Shown piece by piece: positions 19,336 to 27,629 of a stretch of DNA of 64,000 nucleotides. Positions within the stretch are counted from its first letter, which is position 1. Every line of letters starts with the position of its first letter. The notes beneath the pieces are model-generated. The model saw nothing but the letters and a program-made list of their open reading frames with translations, made no database searches and was not told the DNA's origin. Where the stretch lies: positions 124,001 through 188,000 of the forward strand of contig CAZCUD010000007.1 in the NCBI GenBank assembly GCA_964501785.1. Direction: 5' to 3'. The DNA comes from DATBSK01 sp964501785 (GTDB lineage: Bacteria; Actinomycetota; Acidimicrobiia; IMCC26256; PALSA-555). Made by a program: the position numbers and the translations under genes.

Positions 19336-20289
19336 TCAGGTCACGAGGACGATCTTGCCGAGCTTGGCGCCGGCGGCGAAGCGGTCGTAGGCGGCGGCTG
19401 CGTCGGCCATCGGGTGCTCGGCGGCGATCGGGACGCGCAGCCGACCGGTGGCGAGCAGTGGGAGCACGGACCGCTCGACGCCGCGCGCGGCCATGGCCTT
19501 GCCCTCGAGCGGGCGGGCCCGCAACGTCGATGCGTGGATGCTGCCGCGCGCCGCCATGAGGCGCAGCAGGTCGACCTCCGCCTTGGCTCCGGCGCCGACC
19601 CCGATCACGACGATCCTCCCGCCGGTCGCCAGTGCCGCGAGGTCGTCGGGCAGGTTCGGCGCGCCGACGAGCTCGAGCACGACGTCGAAGGGACCCCGAT
19701 CGACGAACGCGTCCGGTGCACACACGTCGACGACACCGGCCCCGCCGCCGATCTCCGCGACGTCGCCCCGCAGGGATTCGTTGCGCACGGTCGCGACGAC
19801 CCGCGCGCCGGCGTGCGCGGCGAGCTGGACGCCGGCGATGCCGACACCGCCCGCGGCGCCGTGCACGAGGACGCGCTCGCCCAGGGTGAGGCGGCACTGG
19901 GTGAAGAGCGCGTCGTGGGCGGTCGTGAAGACCTCGGGGAAGCCGCCGGCTTCGGGCCAGCCGAGGCCCTCGGGCACGGCGAGCGCGACCCGCTCGTGGA
20001 CGACGGCCAGCTCGGCCTGGGCGCCGCCCCCGACGATCGCCATGACGTGATCACCGATCGCGAAGCGGGTCACTCCGGGCCCGGTCGCGACGACCTCTCC
20101 CGCGAGCTCGAGGCCCGGGACGTCGGCCGGGGCATCCGGCGGCGCGGCGTAGAGGCCGCGTCGCTGCAGCATGTCGGCGCCGTTGAGCCCCGCCGCTCGC
20201 ACGGCGACCAGGAGCTCGCCCTGGCCGGGGACGGGGTCGGGCTTCGTCGTCCACTCGACGCGTCCGTCGTCGATGGTGACCGCCTGCAC
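19336..20289 (-). CDS. Quinone/zinc-type NADPH oxidoreductase (MDR family)
   Basis: 317 aa. GroES-like N-domain ('VRAAGLNGADMLQRRGLY', 'DVPGLELAGEVVATG') and Rossmann domain with 'VLVHGAAGGVGIAGVQLA' near 145-162. No structural-zinc cysteines, which fits the quinone-oxidoreductase/enoyl-reductase branch using NADPH. GTG start at 20289 preceded by TACGCT with 7 nt spacing. Neighbours do not identify the substrate. Confidence 0.85.
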   Translation of the reverse strand: MQAVTIDDGRVEWTTKPDPVPGQGELLVAVRAAGLNGADMLQRRGLYAAPPDAPADVPGLELAGEVVATGPGVTRFAIGDHVMAIVGGGAQAELAVVHERVALAVPEGLGWPEAGGFPEVFTTAHDALFTQCRLTLGERVLVHGAAGGVGIAGVQLAAHAGARVVATVRNESLRGDVAEIGGGAGVVDVCAPDAFVDRGPFDVVLELVGAPNLPDDLAALATGGRIVVIGVGAGAKAEVDLLRLMAARGSIHASTLRARPLEGKAMAARGVERSVLPLLATGRLRVPIAAEHPMADAAAAYDRFAAGAKLGKIVLVT

Positions 20290-20296
20290 GGGGAGC

Positions 20297-20302
20297 AGCG
20301 TA
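20297..20302 (-). promoter_or_regulatory. Leaderless -10 (TACGCT) of the quinone reductase gene
   Basis: TACGCT lies 7 nt before the GTG at 20289. The divergent hypothetical gene begins 62 bp away with its own hexamer. Confidence 0.45.
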
Positions 20303-20339
20303 CGGCCGGGACGCGGTCCGAGCCGGCGCTGACGCTCGG

Positions 20340-20345
20340 TACCGT
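20340..20345 (+). promoter_or_regulatory. Leaderless -10 (TACCGT) of the 135-aa gene
   Basis: TACCGT is followed by 6 nt and the ATG at 20352. Confidence 0.45.
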
Positions 20346-20351
20346 CTTCGC

Positions 20352-20759
20352 ATGCCGTCGTCACCCCGAGGAGCAGCCGATCGGTCGATCACCGCTCGGC
20401 GGCCGCAGGGTCCGCTCGCGTACCTCGACGACGACGGCAACGAGGTGATCCTCGATGCCGAGGACGCGGCCACGTTCTGGCGTCTCACCGGCGGGCTCGA
20501 CGAGGCCGCGGTCTCGGCGTGCCCGACCTGCGCCGCCGGCGTCCTCGCCTGCGTCGCCGTCGTCGACCTGCTCGACGACGCCCCACCGCATCCGCGGGCG
20601 CGCGACCTGCTGGAGCTCGCCGACGACGCGCCGACCCTGCACCTCTACGTGGTCGACCTCTCGACTCGGTGTCGCCACGTCACCTGGCGCGACCCGGGCT
20701 CTCTCGAGTGGCGGGACGCGGTGTCGGACCTCGTCGACGACGTGCGCGGACCGCGCTGA
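20352..20759 (+). CDS. Hypothetical protein with a CPTC motif
   Basis: 135 aa, not recognised. A short basic N-terminus is followed by an acidic beta-like segment (LAYLDDDGNEVILD), then CPTCAAGVLAC near residues 57-67, three cysteines that could bind a metal or form a thiol pair. The rest is acidic and helical. No signal peptide or membrane helix. It stands alone between the divergent quinone reductase and the convergent DsbA-like gene. The leaderless promoter and codon use support it as a real gene. Confidence 0.6.
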   Translation: MPSSPRGAADRSITARRPQGPLAYLDDDGNEVILDAEDAATFWRLTGGLDEAAVSACPTCAAGVLACVAVVDLLDDAPPHPRARDLLELADDAPTLHLYVVDLSTRCRHVTWRDPGSLEWRDAVSDLVDDVRGPR

Positions 20760-20791
20760 CCCGTCGCCGGTCGTCTGCTCCGGGATCGGGG

Positions 20792-21373
20792 CTAGCGGTC
20801 GATCTTCGGCCGCTTGAACTCGTTGAGTCGGGTCCACGCGAGCAGGTCGATGGTGCGTTCGAGGTCGTCGACCCGGCCGCGCTCCATGAACCGCACGAAC
20901 GCCGCGTCGTCGCCCTCGATGAAGGTCGGGACGCCCCAGACCCCCCACCGCGCGACGGCCTCGGTGTGCTCGGCCTCGAGCGTGGCCCGCGGGCGACCGC
21001 TCGCGACCTCCGTCGCCACCGCGTCGGGGTCGAGACCGGCGCTCGTGACCGCGTCGCGGAGCACGGTCTCGTCGTCGAGCTTGAGCCCCTTGTCGTGGCG
21101 GGCGGCGAAGAGCGCGAGGTGCGCGGCCTCGAACTGATCGGCGAAGGCGTCCCGCACGGCGAGGCCGTACAGCAGCGCGAGGACGCCGCTCCCGAGCGGG
21201 TCGCGGTCCCACGCCGGCTCGTCACCGTCTTCGACGTGTGCCTGCGCGAGCGAGAAGGGCAGGTAGCGGAACTCGAGGTCGCTCGCGCCGTTCGCGGCCG
21301 CCAGCGCAGCCGCGTTGCCGTTGTACGCGAACGGGCAGAGGTAGTCGAACGTGACGGCGAGCGATCGGGCCAT
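20792..21373 (-). CDS. DsbA-like thioredoxin-fold protein (2-hydroxychromene-2-carboxylate isomerase/FrnE type)
   Basis: 193 aa, cytosolic (no signal peptide). 'TFDYLCPFAYNG' at residues 8-19 corresponds to the DsbA/FrnE active-site strand but keeps only one Cys (CPFA instead of CPxC), so a dithiol redox role is doubtful. A helical insert and 'GVWGVPTFIEGDDAAFVRF' with the cis-Pro loop at about 145 complete the fold. Glutathione- or mycothiol-dependent isomerase activity is possible; a DsbA-like non-redox role is the alternative. Confidence 0.75.
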   Translation of the reverse strand: MARSLAVTFDYLCPFAYNGNAAALAAANGASDLEFRYLPFSLAQAHVEDGDEPAWDRDPLGSGVLALLYGLAVRDAFADQFEAAHLALFAARHDKGLKLDDETVLRDAVTSAGLDPDAVATEVASGRPRATLEAEHTEAVARWGVWGVPTFIEGDDAAFVRFMERGRVDDLERTIDLLAWTRLNEFKRPKIDR

Positions 21374-21379
21374 CGCGGA

Positions 21380-21385
21380 ACGCTA
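21380..21385 (-). promoter_or_regulatory. Leaderless -10 (TAGCGT) of the DsbA-like gene
   Basis: TAGCGT sits 6 nt before the ATG at 21373 and overlaps the last codon of the upstream PAP2 gene. Confidence 0.45.
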
Positions 21386-21973
21386 CCGCCCTCGCCGGCG
21401 GCGCTCGACGAAGCGCCGCGCCGCCGGTGCGAGCGCGAGGCCGAGCGCAGCTCCTGCGATCACGTCAGAGGCGTGGTGCATGCGGACGTACACGCGGCTT
21501 CCCGCCACTGCCGCGGCGAGCGCGAACCACGCGGGCGCCGACGCTCGGCTCTTGCCGAGGACGGCCGCGCACATGAACGCGGTGGCGGCGTGGCCCGACG
21601 GGAACGACGACGTGATCGGCCGGCGCATCCCGTAGGGGAGCGGAGCGTCGTGCTCGAAGTGCACAGTCGGTCGGACCCGACGGAAGAGCGACTTCACGCC
21701 GCCGTTCGTGATGGCCGACTCCGCGCCCAGGGCTGCGCTGAAGCGCAGGGCCCAGCGCGGATCGCGACGGCGGAGCGCCTCGGCGATGCCGATCGCGTGC
21801 CAGAGCATCCCGTGGTCGGCCGCGCTCGACAGCGAGTAGAAGACACGATCGAGCGCCGGGCTTCGGTACCGCTCGAGCCACTTGTCGACCGACTCGTCGA
21901 AGACCATGACTCGCTCGGACAGCGACGGCGACCGCGTCGCCGACGCGTCGCCCGCCGGTGCCTCGGTGCCCAC
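21383..21973 (-). CDS. PAP2-family phosphatase, membrane bound
   Basis: 196 aa. The three PAP2 motifs are intact: KSLFRRVRP (K-x6-RP), PSGH in 'SSFPSGHAATAF', and SRVYVRMHHASD (SR-x5-H-x3-D). Several hydrophobic helices flank them. Such enzymes dephosphorylate lipid phosphates such as undecaprenyl pyrophosphate, phosphatidic acid or decaprenylphosphoryl sugars; this one cannot be narrowed. GTG at 21973 has TGGAGG just upstream. It lies 26 bp after the RecB-type gene, so the two are probably co-transcribed. Confidence 0.85.
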   Translation of the reverse strand: MGTEAPAGDASATRSPSLSERVMVFDESVDKWLERYRSPALDRVFYSLSSAADHGMLWHAIGIAEALRRRDPRWALRFSAALGAESAITNGGVKSLFRRVRPTVHFEHDAPLPYGMRRPITSSFPSGHAATAFMCAAVLGKSRASAPAWFALAAAVAGSRVYVRMHHASDVIAGAALGLALAPAARRFVERRRRGR

Positions 21974-21999
21974 GCCTCCAGTGTTGCCGGTCGCTCGGA

Positions 22000-22842
22000 T
22001 CAGGCGGGAGCCAGGGGCAGGGCCGGCTCGATCACCGTGCCCGGCCCACGCAGCTCGGCCGCCTGCTCGGGATCGCCGCCGTGCGCGGGGCAGTAGGGCT
22101 TGAAGGAGCAGAAGTCGCAGAGCCGGCTCGGGCTGGGACGGAAGTCGTCGCGCGCACAGGCTCGTTCGATCGCGGTCCACAATGCCGCCGTCTTGCGGGC
22201 CACGCCCCGCGTCGACTGCTCGGTGGGCGTCGCGATGATCGCCTCGGGCTTGGAGAGGTAGAGCAGCTGGACGCGTGAGGGGCGGCGCCCGAGCATCTGC
22301 TCGCAGAGCAAGGCGTAGGTGTGCACGCCACCGAGGCTGCGGCTCTCGAACATCTCAGAGGGCACGCGCCCGGTCTTGTAGTCGGTGACGACCAGCTCGC
22401 CGTCGCGGTCGAGCTCGAGCCGGTCGATGATCCCACGCAGGCGCACCCCCGGCCCCACCTCGGCCTGGAGCTTGAGCTCGAGCCCGATGGGATGGACGGT
22501 GGTCGGGTCTTCGAGCTCGAAGTAGCGCCGCACCAGCGCCTCGGCGTCGAGCTGGAACAGCGCCCACTCCTCGTCGGAGAGCTCGAGCCCGGCGAACTCG
22601 GGATGCTCGGCCAGCTCGGCCCGAGCGCGGTCGAGGTCGGCGAGGGCTGCGTCGACCGTGCGGTCGTCGGCGGGACGGCACATCAGCAGCTCGAGCGCCC
22701 GGTGCACCAGCGTGCCCTTGGACGCCCACGGCGACGGCGGCTCCGGGAGCCGATCGAGGTAGGAGAAGCGGAACGCGAGCGGGCACTCCTTGAAGGCCGA
22801 GACCGAGCTCGGCGAGAGGGAGTACGGGAGTGCTCGACCCAT
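22000..22842 (-). CDS. RecB-family PD-(D/E)XK nuclease with C-terminal Fe-S motif (Cas4/AddB-C-like)
   Basis: 280 aa stand-alone nuclease domain. 'LSPSSVSAFKECPLAFRFSY' opens the PDDEXK_1 fold, 'GTLVHRALELLM' supplies the active-site His, 'GIIDRLELDRDGELVVTDYKTG' the D and D-x-K catalytic residues. Cysteines in ECPLAF and the tail 'LCDFCSFKPYCPAHGG' form the four-cysteine iron-sulfur clamp seen in AddB and Cas4. No helicase domain and no CRISPR nearby, so DNA repair is more likely. ATG at 22842 preceded by TACCGT with 7 nt. Confidence 0.87.
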   Translation of the reverse strand: MGRALPYSLSPSSVSAFKECPLAFRFSYLDRLPEPPSPWASKGTLVHRALELLMCRPADDRTVDAALADLDRARAELAEHPEFAGLELSDEEWALFQLDAEALVRRYFELEDPTTVHPIGLELKLQAEVGPGVRLRGIIDRLELDRDGELVVTDYKTGRVPSEMFESRSLGGVHTYALLCEQMLGRRPSRVQLLYLSKPEAIIATPTEQSTRGVARKTAALWTAIERACARDDFRPSPSRLCDFCSFKPYCPAHGGDPEQAAELRGPGTVIEPALPLAPA

Positions 22843-22849
22843 CGATCGC

Positions 22850-22855
22850 ACGGTA
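22850..22855 (-). promoter_or_regulatory. Leaderless -10 (TACCGT) of the RecB-type nuclease
   Basis: TACCGT lies 7 nt before the ATG at 22842, favouring that start over the upstream in-frame codon at 22872. Confidence 0.45.
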
Positions 22856-22978
22856 CCGCCGGGGTGTGACACCCGAGGGGATGGCCGCGCCGGGCCTCCG
22901 AGCGCCCGGAGGCGAGGCGGTTAGGGTCGCCGGCCCGGGCCGTGGGCGTCGCCGCCGGCTCGGAGAGGAGGTGTGGCG

Positions 22979-23989
22979 ATGAAGGTCGACGGCGGGATCC
23001 CGGGTGCGGGGGTCGACGAGGTCGTGCGGGCGGCCCGTGAGCTCGAGGCGGTCGGGTACGACGGCGGTCTCAGCGCCGAGACGAACCACGACCCCTTCTT
23101 CCCGCTCCTCGTCGCCGCCGAGCACACCGATTCGCTCGAGCTCGGCACCGGCATCGCCGTGGCCTTCGCTCGCAGCCCCATGACGCTCGCCAACATCGGG
23201 TACGACCTCCAGGCCTTCTCCCGAGGCCGGTTCCGCCTCGGGCTCGGCAGCCAGATCAAGGCGCACATCGAGAAGCGCTTCTCGATGCCCTGGTCGCGCC
23301 CGGCAGCGCGCATGCGCGAGCTGATCCTCGCGGTGCGGGCGATCTGGGCCTGCTGGAACGAAGGTGCGCCACTCGACTTCCGCGGCGAGTTCTACCGGCA
23401 CACGCTCATGACGCCGTTCTTCGACCCCGGACCCAACCCCTACGGCAACCCGACGATCCAGCTCGCGGCCGTGGGCGAGCGGATGACGGAGGTGGCGGGA
23501 GAGGTCGCGGACGGCATCATCCTCCACGCGTTCACGACCGAGCGGTACGTGCGCGAGGTCACCCTGCCGGCGCTCGAGCGCGGGCTCGTGAAGGCCGGCC
23601 GCGATCGGCGCGACTTCGAGATCTCGGGCCCGATGTTCGTCGTCTCCGGCGCCGACGAAGAGGAGCTCGAGCGGGCGAAGCGCGGCACGCGTGAGCAGAT
23701 CGCGTTCTACGGGTCGACGCCGGCGTACCGCGGCGTCCTCGAGCTGCACGGCTGGGGCGATCTCCAGGCCGAGCTCAACCGCCTGTCGAAGCGCGGCGAG
23801 TGGCAGACCATGGGTGAGCTGATCACCGACGACGTCCTCGAGACCTTCGCGGTGGTGGCGGCGCCCGAAGACGTGCCGAAGGCGATGCTCGCCCGGTACG
23901 GCGACGTGCTCGACCGACTCCAGTTCTACGCGCCGTATCGCAGCGATCCCGACCGCTGGAAGCAGGTGCTCGCCTCCTTCCACCAGTGA
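22979..23989 (+). CDS. Luciferase-like (LLM class) F420-dependent oxidoreductase
   Basis: 336 aa TIM barrel. 'VVRAARELEAVGYDGGLSAETNHDPFFPL' and 'LELGTGIAVAFARSPMTLANIGYDLQAFSRGRFRLGLGSQ' are the LLM core; 'KRFSMPWSRPAARMRELI' follows as in TIGR03617-type F420 enzymes of actinobacteria. These reduce or oxidise lipids or xenobiotics with coenzyme F420. ATG at 22979 is 8 nt after a perfect GGAGAGGAGG; the GTG at 22973 is too close to it. Substrate unknown. Confidence 0.88.
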   Translation: MKVDGGIPGAGVDEVVRAARELEAVGYDGGLSAETNHDPFFPLLVAAEHTDSLELGTGIAVAFARSPMTLANIGYDLQAFSRGRFRLGLGSQIKAHIEKRFSMPWSRPAARMRELILAVRAIWACWNEGAPLDFRGEFYRHTLMTPFFDPGPNPYGNPTIQLAAVGERMTEVAGEVADGIILHAFTTERYVREVTLPALERGLVKAGRDRRDFEISGPMFVVSGADEEELERAKRGTREQIAFYGSTPAYRGVLELHGWGDLQAELNRLSKRGEWQTMGELITDDVLETFAVVAAPEDVPKAMLARYGDVLDRLQFYAPYRSDPDRWKQVLASFHQ

Positions 23990-24020
23990 CCGGACGCGCG
24001 TAGCGCATCCGTCCGGTCAC
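23986..24020. terminator. 11-bp stem-loop at the LLM gene stop
   Basis: GTGACCGGACG (23986-23996), which includes the TGA stop, pairs with CGTCCGGTCAC (24010-24020) around a 13-nt loop. Intrinsic-terminator candidate without U-tract. Confidence 0.6.
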
Positions 24021-24075
24021 CACCGCCGCACCCGTCTCAGCCTGGGTTCAGGTTCGTTGCGTCACACTCGCCGTC

Positions 24076-24630
24076 ATGAGCGACGACCAACCGACGACAT
24101 CGGACGACGCGGCGGCCGCGGCCGACGCCGAGACCCAGCCCCAGTCCCAGTCCATCGACCCCGACCGTCCGGCCGCGGCCGACGCGTCCGACTCCGCCCA
24201 GCCCCCCACCGAGGGCGCGTCGGTCGGGTCGGACGGCTCGGGGGTGACGATCCCGAGCTGGCTCGCCGGCGCGCTGGTCGTGGTGCTCGCCCTGCTGATC
24301 GCGGGCGCGGGCTTCGCGATCGGGCGCGCCACCGCCCCCGAGGACGACGGCTTCCGCCCGATCGTGGCGACCGAGCGTGGCCGTGGCGGTGGCGACGGGC
24401 CGCGTGCCTTCCCCGGCCCCGGCGGCCTCCCGGGCGCGCCGGGCGGTCGTGGCCCCGAGGGCCGCGGCGGCGGACCCGGGCCTCGAGCGGTGCCGTTCCC
24501 GGAGGAGCGCGGCCGCTCGTACGAGGACGACGATCGCCGGAGCCGCGATCCCGAGCTCGACGAGCGAGAGGACGACTCGGAGTCGGGGGGCTCGGACGCA
24601 CCTGCGCCCCCGGACCTGCCCGGCACCTGA
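24076..24630 (+). CDS. Single-pass membrane protein with low-complexity ends
   Basis: 184 aa. An acidic, Ala/Gln-rich N-terminal 65 residues, one transmembrane helix (about 68-90, 'WLAGALVVVLALLIAGAGFAIG'), then a Gly/Pro/Arg-rich stretch (about 105-145) and an acidic C-terminus. No recognised domain. It may be a disordered membrane-anchored protein of the envelope; topology and role cannot be fixed. Codon use matches the neighbours. Confidence 0.6.
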   Translation: MSDDQPTTSDDAAAAADAETQPQSQSIDPDRPAAADASDSAQPPTEGASVGSDGSGVTIPSWLAGALVVVLALLIAGAGFAIGRATAPEDDGFRPIVATERGRGGGDGPRAFPGPGGLPGAPGGRGPEGRGGGPGPRAVPFPEERGRSYEDDDRRSRDPELDEREDDSESGGSDAPAPPDLPGT

Positions 24631-24684
24631 GTCCGTACACTCTCCCGGTGCCCGACGACGTTCGGCACGAGGGGGGAGCACACG

Positions 24685-25005
24685 ATGAGCACGCGCCAGC
24701 TCGGTGACGTCGCGACGAAGCTGCTGTTCGAGAACGACCGGGTGCGGGTCTGGGAGATGGACCTCGCTCCCGGGGAGTCGTCCGCCGTGCACGAGCACAC
24801 GCTCGACTACCTGCTGATCCAGCTCGAGGGCGACAAGATCGCCGGGATCTTCGAGGAAGACACGAAGGGCGCGTACCCGCCGGGGACGGTCGAGGGTGAC
24901 GTCGCACCGGGCAACGTCGTCTACATCGAGAAGGGCGGCATCGAGACCGCGAAGAACACGGGCACGAAGCGCTACCGCGAGATCCTGGTGGAGCTGAAGC
25001 CGTGA
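24685..25005 (+). CDS. Cupin-domain protein
   Basis: 106 aa, one small beta-barrel: 'VRVWEMDLAPGESSAVHEHTLDYLLIQLEG' carries the first cupin motif (H-x-H with downstream E-less variant), and 'GDVAPGNVVYIEKGGIETAKNTGTKRYREILVEL' the second. The metal-binding pattern is partly kept (HEH). Strong ribosome-binding site (GAGGGGGGAG). TACACT at about 24636 is a promoter candidate, giving a 5' leader of about 45 nt. Function unknown; small cupins often act on or sense small metabolites. Confidence 0.75.
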   Translation: MSTRQLGDVATKLLFENDRVRVWEMDLAPGESSAVHEHTLDYLLIQLEGDKIAGIFEEDTKGAYPPGTVEGDVAPGNVVYIEKGGIETAKNTGTKRYREILVELKP

Positions 25006-25063
25006 ACGTCCGCGGGTCGGTCGACGCGAACCGGCGCACGGCCTCCCCGCGGACCCGGGACGC

Positions 25064-26230
25064 GTGACCACGGTCGACGTCGGTCCCCTCACCGGGCTCC
25101 GGGTGCTCGAGGTCGCCAGCCTGTTCGCCGCTCCCCAGGTCGCCACCCTGCTCGGCGACCTCGGTGCGGACGTGGTGAAGGTCGAGCCGCCCGAAGGCGA
25201 CCCGATGCGCTCGATGGGCCAGCGCCGCGCCGGACGGTCGGTCGCGTGGGAGGCGATCGGTCGCAACAAGCGCTCGGTCGTCCTCGATCTCGAGGCCGAT
25301 GGTGACGCCGGGAGCGCCGATCGTGCCGCCTTCGACTCGCTCGTGGGGGCCGCGGACGTGCTCGTCGAGAACCTCCCCGCCGCGCTGCGCTCCCGTTGGC
25401 GCTGCGGCTACGACGACCTCGCCGCCCGCAACCCCCGGCTGGTCGTCGTCAGCGTGAGCTGCTTCGGGCGGACAGGGCCGCACGCGGATCGACCCGGCGC
25501 GGGGACGCTCGCCGAGGCCCACGCGGGCCTGACCCACATGACCGGCGACGCCGATGGGCCGCCGACGCTCGCGTCGGTCGCCATCGGCGACACGTTGACC
25601 GCGTTCGCGGGGGTGATCGGAGCGCTCGCCGCGTGCTGGTCGCGCGACGCGCGGGGCGGGCCGGGGCGCCACGTCGACGTGAGCATGTACGAACCGGTGC
25701 TCGCGGTGATGGCCGGAGTGATCGCGGGATGGGACGGTGAGGGTGCGCCGCCCGCCCGCTCAGGCAGCCGGGTGCACGGTGGGGCGCCCCGCAACGTCTA
25801 CCGGACCGGCGACGGTGGCTACGTCGCGGTGTCCGGGACGACCGACGCGCAGGTCGCGCGGCTGCTGCCGCTGCTCGGTCGGGACGACGCAGACGGCCGC
25901 GAGCGCTTCGGTCGGGCCGTGGAGCGCGCCGCCGCGGCCGACGAGCTCGATGCGCTCGTCGCCGCCTGGATCGCCGAGCGCGGTCGGGACGACGTCGTCG
26001 CCGCGCTCCTGGAGGCGCGGATCCCCGTGAGTCCCGTCAACGACCTCCGCGACGTGCTCGACGACGCGCAGGTGCGCCAACGGGGCAGCCTCGTGGAGAT
26101 CTCCGGCGACTGGGGAACCGTGACCGTGCCCGCCCCGATGCCGTCGATGTCGGGAGCCCGCCGGGAGCCGACCCCCGCGCCGGCGCTCGGAGCCGACCGG
26201 GCGGCAGTGCTCGCCGACTGGGTCGGCTGA
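25064..26230 (+). CDS. CaiB/BaiF-family CoA transferase
   Basis: 388 aa, class III CoA transferase fold. 'LTGLRVLEVASLFAAPQVATLLGDLGADVVKVEPPEGDP' is the N-terminal CoA-binding signature; 'ASVAIGDTLTAFAGVIGAL' contains the conserved Asp (about 172) that forms the aspartyl-CoA anhydride. Moves CoA between carboxylic acids, or racemises 2-methylacyl-CoA in the AMACR branch. GTG start 58 bp after the cupin gene. A second family member is at 51.6 kb. Confidence 0.88.
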   Translation: MTTVDVGPLTGLRVLEVASLFAAPQVATLLGDLGADVVKVEPPEGDPMRSMGQRRAGRSVAWEAIGRNKRSVVLDLEADGDAGSADRAAFDSLVGAADVLVENLPAALRSRWRCGYDDLAARNPRLVVVSVSCFGRTGPHADRPGAGTLAEAHAGLTHMTGDADGPPTLASVAIGDTLTAFAGVIGALAACWSRDARGGPGRHVDVSMYEPVLAVMAGVIAGWDGEGAPPARSGSRVHGGAPRNVYRTGDGGYVAVSGTTDAQVARLLPLLGRDDADGRERFGRAVERAAAADELDALVAAWIAERGRDDVVAALLEARIPVSPVNDLRDVLDDAQVRQRGSLVEISGDWGTVTVPAPMPSMSGARREPTPAPALGADRAAVLADWVG

Positions 26231-26245
26231 CGGATCGCGCCGACG

Positions 26246-27139
26246 TCAGTCGCCGCGGACCGATTCGCGCGGCAGCCGCCCGTCGAGGTCGGTGAAGCCG
26301 TATTCGGTCGCCAGCGACAGCGTGGTCACCGCCTGCCCGCTGCGGGCGCGAGCGTCCGGGTCGGTCGCGAGCGCGACGACGCCGCGGCCGACGAAGCGCG
26401 GCGTCTCGGCGTCGGCGAGGTCGAACGTCCCCTCGCCCGGGAGGTCGAGCACCGAGCGGCCGTCGTCGGTTCGCCGCGCGCCGAGCTCGACGATCTCGGT
26501 GCGCACGAGTCCCGGCCACAGCGACACGACCGTGACCGCGGTGCCCACCAGGTCGTGCGCCATGTCGGCGGTCATCTTGTCGACCGCGGCCTTGCCGACG
26601 CCGTACAGGACGTTGTGCGCGTACTCGGTCGACCCGGACGACGAGACGTTGGCGATGAGGCCGTGCTCGGCCTCGAGCAGCATCGGTGTCGCCAGGACCG
26701 CGGCCACGTAGTGCGACCGAGCACCGATGCCGATCACCTGGTCCCACGCGTCGGACGGGATCTCCCAGTACCGCGCGCCGAGCCAGGGTGCGAGGTCGAT
26801 CGCCGAGTACACGTTGTTGACGAGGACGTCGAGGCGGCCCTGCTCGGAACCCACGCGCTCGAAGAGCCCGGCGACCGCCGCGTCGTCGTGGTGGTCGCAC
26901 ACCACGCCCACCGCGTGCCCGCCCAGAGCGTCGACCGCGGCCACCGTCTCGCCGAGGGTTCCCGGGATCGGTCCGGGCTCGACCGTCCGCGCGGTGACGT
27001 AGACCGTCGCGCCTGCCGCGCCGAGCTCGAGCGCGACTCCCTTGCCGATCCCGCGACTCGCGCCGGTGACGACGGCGACGCGTCCCGCGAGCGGGCGTTC
27101 GTCGCGAACCTCGGTCTCCCGCATGGCGTCGGTGGTCAC
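26246..27139 (-). CDS. Short-chain dehydrogenase/reductase (DHRS1-like)
   Basis: 297 aa. NAD(P)-binding TGASRGIGKG near 27-36, 'LDVLVNNVYSAI', and catalytic Ser with Y-x3-K in 'VSSSGSTEYAHNVLYGVGKAAVDK'. The substituted NNVY in place of NNAG and the overall length suit the DHRS1 group of SDRs. GTG start. Its start codon is only 19 bp from the divergent SnoaL-like gene. Substrate unknown. Confidence 0.87.
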   Translation of the reverse strand: MTTDAMRETEVRDERPLAGRVAVVTGASRGIGKGVALELGAAGATVYVTARTVEPGPIPGTLGETVAAVDALGGHAVGVVCDHHDDAAVAGLFERVGSEQGRLDVLVNNVYSAIDLAPWLGARYWEIPSDAWDQVIGIGARSHYVAAVLATPMLLEAEHGLIANVSSSGSTEYAHNVLYGVGKAAVDKMTADMAHDLVGTAVTVVSLWPGLVRTEIVELGARRTDDGRSVLDLPGEGTFDLADAETPRFVGRGVVALATDPDARARSGQAVTTLSLATEYGFTDLDGRLPRESVRGD

Positions 27140-27158
27140 GGGTCGACATCATGGCCCA

Positions 27159-27620
27159 GTGCGAGACGACCCGACAGAGGGCGACGAACGCGCTTCGGAG
27201 CAGGTGCGGCAGGCGAACGCGGCGTTCTACGCCGCGTTCGAGTCGCGCGACCTCGACGCCATGTCGGCGCTCTGGGAGCACTCCGATCGCGCCTCGGTCA
27301 CCCACCCCGGCTGGCCCGCGCTGCGCGGCTGGGCGCGGATCATCGGGTCATGGGAGGCGATCTTCACGAACACCGCGTACCTCCAGTTCGTACTGACCGA
27401 GGAGACCGTCACCGTCGTCGGCGACGTCGCGTGGGTGACGCTCGACGAGAACCTGCTCCAGTCGGTCGGGCCCGCGTCGGGCGCGCCGGCCGACGACGAG
27501 CTCTCGGGTGCGAGGATCGCGGCGCTCAACGTGTTCGTGCGCGACGACGGGACCTGGCGGATGGTCGTGCACCACGGCTCACCCGTGTCGGCGCCGGCCG
27601 ACTTCGAGCTGGAGCCGTGA
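27159..27620 (+). CDS. SnoaL/NTF2-like domain protein
   Basis: 153 aa with the NTF2-like cone: 'VRQANAAFYAAFESRDLDAMSALWEHSDRASVTHPGWPALRGWARI' followed by beta strands 'VTVVGDVAWVTLDENL' and 'ALNVFVRDDGTWRMVVHHGSPV'. This is the DUF4440/SnoaL_3 family, close to small stress-linked proteins with no fixed enzyme role. Start GTG 27159 is the first that leaves the divergent SDR gene intact; CATCAT 6 nt upstream is a weak -10. Confidence 0.78.
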   Translation: MRDDPTEGDERASEQVRQANAAFYAAFESRDLDAMSALWEHSDRASVTHPGWPALRGWARIIGSWEAIFTNTAYLQFVLTEETVTVVGDVAWVTLDENLLQSVGPASGAPADDELSGARIAALNVFVRDDGTWRMVVHHGSPVSAPADFELEP

Positions 27621-27629
27621 CGCGCTCGT

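Noticed and set aside
22000..22842. Cas4 for a CRISPR system
   Set aside because: The nuclease has Cas4-like motifs, but no other cas genes or repeats are in the window; a repair nuclease is simpler.
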